Translations under genes and position numbers: made by a program | Origin: Clostridiales bacterium | GTDB taxonomy: Bacteria > Bacillota > Clostridia > Christensenellales > Borkfalkiaceae | Direction of reading: 5' to 3' | Assembly (NCBI GenBank): GCA_022508245.1 | Contig: JAFLVO010000001.1 | Location: 372,001 to 436,000, forward strand | Length of the DNA stretch: 64,000 nucleotides | In this document: piece by piece, positions 61,683 to 64,000 of the stretch | How positions within the stretch are numbered: the first letter of the stretch is position 1 | How the letters are laid out: the number at the start of each line of letters is the position of its first letter | The notes under the pieces: generated by a model | What the model was told of the DNA's origin: nothing | Seen by the model: the letters and a program-made list of their open reading frames with translations, nothing else | The model's database searches: none

Positions 61683-62401
61683 AGTGTAATAGTTATAACG
61701 TGAGTACAAATGCGTTGCTTATCACACGGCAAAGCCTGAATTTGAGGTCGGCATTGATTAGGCAGTTTTTGTATTTTTTTAAGCTCCTCAATGTAGTTTT
61801 CCGCTCTGTGTGAATCAATAGGACCGTATTTCGCGTCTTTGCCTATATGTATCAAATTCCCGACGTGCCTGAACCCGAAGAGAGCAGGGGGTAGGTGTGT
61901 AACGATATCCTTGCAATTTCTGATAACGTAAAAGTGTTTAAACCGTTCGCAAATCTTTCGTTTAAGCCGTCCGTGCACGACTCGCGGACAGCCGAACCCG
62001 TATCCGAAAATATTATTTGCTATGTCGGCGCGGTGAAATACACAGAACTCATAGCAAAGCAGAGCAAGCGCCGCGCCGTGCGAATATCCCACAATTACAA
62101 TTCCTTTCACTTTTTTATTGCAAATCGGACCTTTAAGATATTCTCTCGCAGATTTCCAAACACGCAAAAATCCGCGGTGGACGTGCCACGTGTTTTCCAT
62201 ATCATTATAAGCTTTTGAGGGGAAATCAAAATTATTTCGCCAGTCGACAATTCCGTTGCTGTGCTCGAAAAAGATATACAGAACGTTCCCTCTTACCTCA
62301 GAAAAGAAAGATGCATCGGTTTTTGGTAGCGTTGTATATTTTACGTTCAGCACCTGATTGAACAAACTTAATAAATTATCCCGCAATTTTACGCTCCTCA
62401 T
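61679..62401 (-). CDS. Class 3 lipase-family hydrolase
   Basis: The 240-residue alpha/beta-hydrolase has the nucleophile elbow GYSHGA with S107, D165 in RNCKDIVTHLPP and H198 in DSHRAENY, the triad order of class 3 lipases. HRGFLRVW upstream matches the family's hydrophobic lid region. No signal peptide is seen, so a cytoplasmic ester or lipid substrate is likely. The start has TATAAT 16 nt upstream and no Shine-Dalgarno. Confidence 0.87.
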   Translation of the reverse strand: MRSVKLRDNLLSLFNQVLNVKYTTLPKTDASFFSEVRGNVLYIFFEHSNGIVDWRNNFDFPSKAYNDMENTWHVHRGFLRVWKSAREYLKGPICNKKVKGIVIVGYSHGAALALLCYEFCVFHRADIANNIFGYGFGCPRVVHGRLKRKICERFKHFYVIRNCKDIVTHLPPALFGFRHVGNLIHIGKDAKYGPIDSHRAENYIEELKKIQKLPNQCRPQIQALPCDKQRICTHVITITL

Positions 62402-62455
62402 GTACTACTAATGTAACATTATACTCATTGAAACTCTGTTTTTGTGCAAAATTAA

Positions 62456-62490
62456 CCCCCGAACCGAAATACTTTCGATTCGGGGGCTAA
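62456..62490 (-). terminator. Terminator of the module-2 zinc-ribbon gene
   Basis: On the minus strand CCCCCGAATCGAAA pairs with its near-complement and is followed by TTAATTTTG. Confidence 0.8.
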
Positions 62491-62507
62491 AGTTTATTGG
62501 AGAAAAC

Positions 62508-62981
62508 TTATTTTGTAATTTTTAATGTTGCTTTTAAGTATTTATCAACTTTTACATTGGCTTCGGGTTGGGTTTTAGCGTCTACTTTATGTTCGAATGC
62601 CGACGTGTTGCCGCAATGGGGGCAGGTAATAGTGCAAGTGTAAAAAAACGTATAACCTTTGAATTCGTGAGTGGACGAGTTATAATTTTCTTTGTACTGT
62701 TCGCATACGTAAGTATAATTAACGCTCTTGTCACTATCACCCATAAACTTTTCGCATTCTGGGCATATTGCATTCAGCGTTTGCTTTCCGCTTAAGTAAG
62801 CAAAATAGAAACAGCCTAATCCAATCAGCGCTACGACGCCTCCGGCTATGGCTAAATCATTATTAGTAACAGCACCGCCTATAATCAGCAATATGACCCC
62901 GACAACAACAGCAATTAGTCCGATTATTGATGGAATCATTGCAGCTTTTAGTGCCAACTTAAATCTTTTTACGCCTTTCAT
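62508..62981 (-). CDS. Zinc-ribbon membrane protein (module 2)
   Basis: The start at 62981 has GAGGAG upstream; the longer frame would begin in the promoter. The 157-residue protein has two membrane helices (~15-37, ~45-65) followed by a cytoplasmic part with two Cys pairs (CPEC at ~73-76 and CPHC at ~119-122). This is the reverse order to the module-1 protein, which has its ribbon first. It is divergent from an XRE repressor gene. Confidence 0.78.
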   Translation of the reverse strand: MKGVKRFKLALKAAMIPSIIGLIAVVVGVILLIIGGAVTNNDLAIAGGVVALIGLGCFYFAYLSGKQTLNAICPECEKFMGDSDKSVNYTYVCEQYKENYNSSTHEFKGYTFFYTCTITCPHCGNTSAFEHKVDAKTQPEANVKVDKYLKATLKITK

Positions 62982-63012
62982 TTTTATCTCCTCGTATAAA
63001 TTTATTGACCTA

Positions 63013-63065
63013 ATTATACAAGAAGATTTCTTCTTTGTCAAACATTTTAAGAAGATTTCTTCTAA
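63013..63065 (-). promoter_or_regulatory. Divergent promoter with two AGAAGATTTCTTCT operators
   Basis: The palindrome AGAAGATTTCTTCT occurs at 63021-63034 and 63050-63063, 29 bp apart. With two flanking bases each side the first fills the 17-bp spacer of a perfect minus-strand promoter, TTGACA (63041-63036) and TATAAT (63018-63013), for the zinc-ribbon gene. The second lies 9 bp from the XRE start codon. The positions match module 1 base for base. Confidence 0.85.
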
Positions 63066-63074
63066 AATATTTGT

Positions 63075-63287
63075 ATGGCAAGTATAGGTGGAAAAATTAA
63101 AGAATTACGGATTGAAAAGGGGCTTTCACAAATGCAATTAGGCAAACTCATAGGGGTAAGTCAAAAAGCTGTTGATTATTGGGAGCGTTCGGTTAATGAA
63201 CCAAAAGCAAGTTATATTATAGCTCTTGTAAAGGTTTTTGACGTATCCTTTGACGAATTTTTCGAAAATATAGGAATTGATAATTAA
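63075..63287 (+). CDS. XRE-family repressor (module 2)
   Basis: The 70-residue single-domain protein has the helix-turn-helix SQMQLGKLIGVSQKAVDYWERSVNEPKASYIIALVKVFDVSFDEFFE. TAAAAT lies 6 nt before the ATG and there is no Shine-Dalgarno, so the mRNA is likely leaderless. It probably represses itself and the divergent zinc-ribbon gene through the two palindromes. Confidence 0.87.
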   Translation: MASIGGKIKELRIEKGLSQMQLGKLIGVSQKAVDYWERSVNEPKASYIIALVKVFDVSFDEFFENIGIDN

Positions 63288-63297
63288 CAAAGAGAGA

Positions 63298-63391
63298 GGA
63301 GGTGGATTTTGCCGAAAGCCCTAAAGGGGACTTCTCGGCAAACCTTCACTTTGTTCAGTCGAACGGTATAGCTTCAGCTTATACCACCTCC
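63298..63391 (+). ncRNA. Structured intergenic element (multi-branch fold), possible RNA
   Basis: An outer stem GGAGGTGG (63298-63305) / CCACCTCC (63384-63391) encloses two hairpins: TTTGCCGA/TCGGCAAA (63308-63342) and GGTATAGC/GCTTATACC (63365-63385, one bulge), giving a three-way junction. The last hairpin and the outer stem share two bases. It matches no RNA family I know; an intergenic repeat is the alternative. Confidence 0.4.
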
Positions 63392-63399
63392 GCACACAC

Positions 63400-63440
63400 A
63401 GCAAAAGGCACTGACAATTAAGTCAGTGCCTTTTGCTGGT
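63400..63440. terminator. Long perfect terminator hairpin
   Basis: A 16-bp stem (AGCAAAAGGCACTGAC with its complement, loop of 6) contains A4 and T4 runs. It can end transcription of the XRE gene from the left and the RNase III-like gene from the right. Confidence 0.8.
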
Positions 63441-63466
63441 GGAGCAATGATAACCTAAAACGAATT

Positions 63467-63940
63467 TTAATCAGGTAAGCAATTATTTTTGTTAAAAAAA
63501 TTAATTACCCAATTTCTACAATATTCTAAGCCTTTATCCTTGTAAATTGCACCGATAACTGCCTCTATATAAAAATCGTGTTGTGGGTGAGGTAACTGTT
63601 TTTCAAGTGGCGCTTCTGTAAAAATATATGTATCATTATAAGCATATTTATATATACCATATTTATTGCACAATTTAAATAACGTATTATTATCTTCCAT
63701 TTTTTGCTTTTTATTTGTGATTTCAGCTTTATTAGACCCTTTATTATACAAACTCTCAGTTAATATGAGTTTCAATACAGTATCACCCAATGTCGCTAAA
63801 CTTTCATCTGCGTATTCTTGTTTTTTATCGTCTAATGGCTTGCAATACATTGCCTTTTTTAGCCATAATAAGTCTGTGATTTCATAGTCAATTTTTTTGG
63901 CTAATTCGTGCATTTTTTCCACTATTATTTTGTCATCCAT
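63467..63940 (-). CDS. Stand-alone RNase III-like domain protein
   Basis: The 157-residue protein has the RNase III signature DESLATLGDTVLKLIL with E46 and D53, and the second acidic motif HDFYIEAVIGAIYKDKG with E126. In normal RNase III an Asp sits three residues before that Glu; here the Asp (D122) is four before it, so one metal ligand is shifted. There is no dsRNA-binding domain, as in Mini-III, but the sequence is not close to Mini-III. It could be a small RNA-processing or defence enzyme. Confidence 0.7.
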   Translation of the reverse strand: MDDKIIVEKMHELAKKIDYEITDLLWLKKAMYCKPLDDKKQEYADESLATLGDTVLKLILTESLYNKGSNKAEITNKKQKMEDNNTLFKLCNKYGIYKYAYNDTYIFTEAPLEKQLPHPQHDFYIEAVIGAIYKDKGLEYCRNWVINFFNKNNCLPD

Positions 63941-63970
63941 AAAAACACCAAAAGTTAATCTTTTATTTAA

Positions 63971-63999
63971 ATTATATCATAGCGATAATGAAAAAGCAA
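63971..63999 (-). promoter_or_regulatory. Promoter of the RNase III-like gene
   Basis: On the minus strand TTGCTT (63999-63994) and TATAAT (63976-63971) are 17 bp apart, 31 bp upstream of the start codon. Confidence 0.7.
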
Positions 64000-64000
64000 T

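Noticed and set aside
1-64000. CRISPR array, insertion sequence or prophage
   Set aside because: No regularly spaced repeats, transposase, integrase or phage structural genes were seen; the 15-bp tRNA repeat is the only integration trace.

Overview
The window reads as chromosome of a low-to-moderate GC, spore-forming Bacillota, most likely class Clostridia (a Christensenellales-like gut lineage is my guess, not shown by the sequence). Support comes from a spoVAC-spoVAD-spoVAE cluster and yunB (sporulation), a T-box leader on pheST, a long SRP RNA with an Alu-type 5' part, strong Shine-Dalgarno sites, sigma-A promoters of the TTGACA-17-TATAAT type, several Gram-positive lipoproteins and a glycerol-phosphate polymer-type transferase.

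Layout. 1-20,100: surface and envelope region. A 2,317-residue lipoprotein built of five tandem ~315-residue modules, each with an InlB-type repeat, is followed by a fibronectin-like lipoprotein. Then comes a seven-gene operon: Cys-pair lipoprotein, membrane protein, MoxR ATPase, DUF58 protein, two VWA membrane proteins and a last lipoprotein, ending at a clear terminator. 20,100-21,740: a decayed stretch with a 5'-truncated collagen-like gene, tRNA-Pro(CGG), and a 15-bp copy of the tRNA 3' end 201 bp downstream, which looks like an old integration scar. 21,740-27,520: thyA-folA, a ZIP transporter, an SDR, a 26-codon small ORF and the spoVA genes, then yunB. 27,580-31,390 (minus strand): pheST under a T-box. 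31,500-42,500: housekeeping run (CPBP protease, rlmH, M14 peptidase, tadA, prs, pth, mfd, PrsA-like foldase, uppP). 42,500-46,600: NatAB-type ABC exporter, a hairpin-rich segment, SRP RNA (minus), Mrp/ApbC, and a small XRE-repressor/zinc-ribbon membrane module. 46,590-48,640: DUF4130 protein plus radical SAM partner (minus). 48,790-54,700: a two-component system followed by a heterodimeric ABC exporter. 54,800-60,040: a second ZIP transporter and a three-gene envelope module (sulfatase-fold membrane phosphotransferase, a YidC insertase fused to a CDP-glycerol transferase, a one-TM protein). 60,180-64,000: accessory genes, mostly minus strand: two small membrane proteins, a class 3 lipase, a second XRE/zinc-ribbon module, a structured intergenic element and a stand-alone RNase III-like protein.

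Most interesting points. (1) The YidC-CDP-glycerol transferase fusion with its sulfatase-fold neighbour, a candidate undescribed polymer-building membrane machine. (2) Two unlinked XRE/zinc-ribbon modules whose regulatory regions superimpose to the base pair (operators 29 bp apart, one filling the promoter spacer, 57 bp from the -10 box to the repressor start) although the operator sequences differ. (3) Several genes whose -10 box lies 5-8 nt from the start codon with no ribosome-binding site, i.e. probable leaderless mRNAs. (4) A long hairpin that joins the pth stop codon to the mfd start codon. All functional assignments were made by reading motifs; no database search was run.
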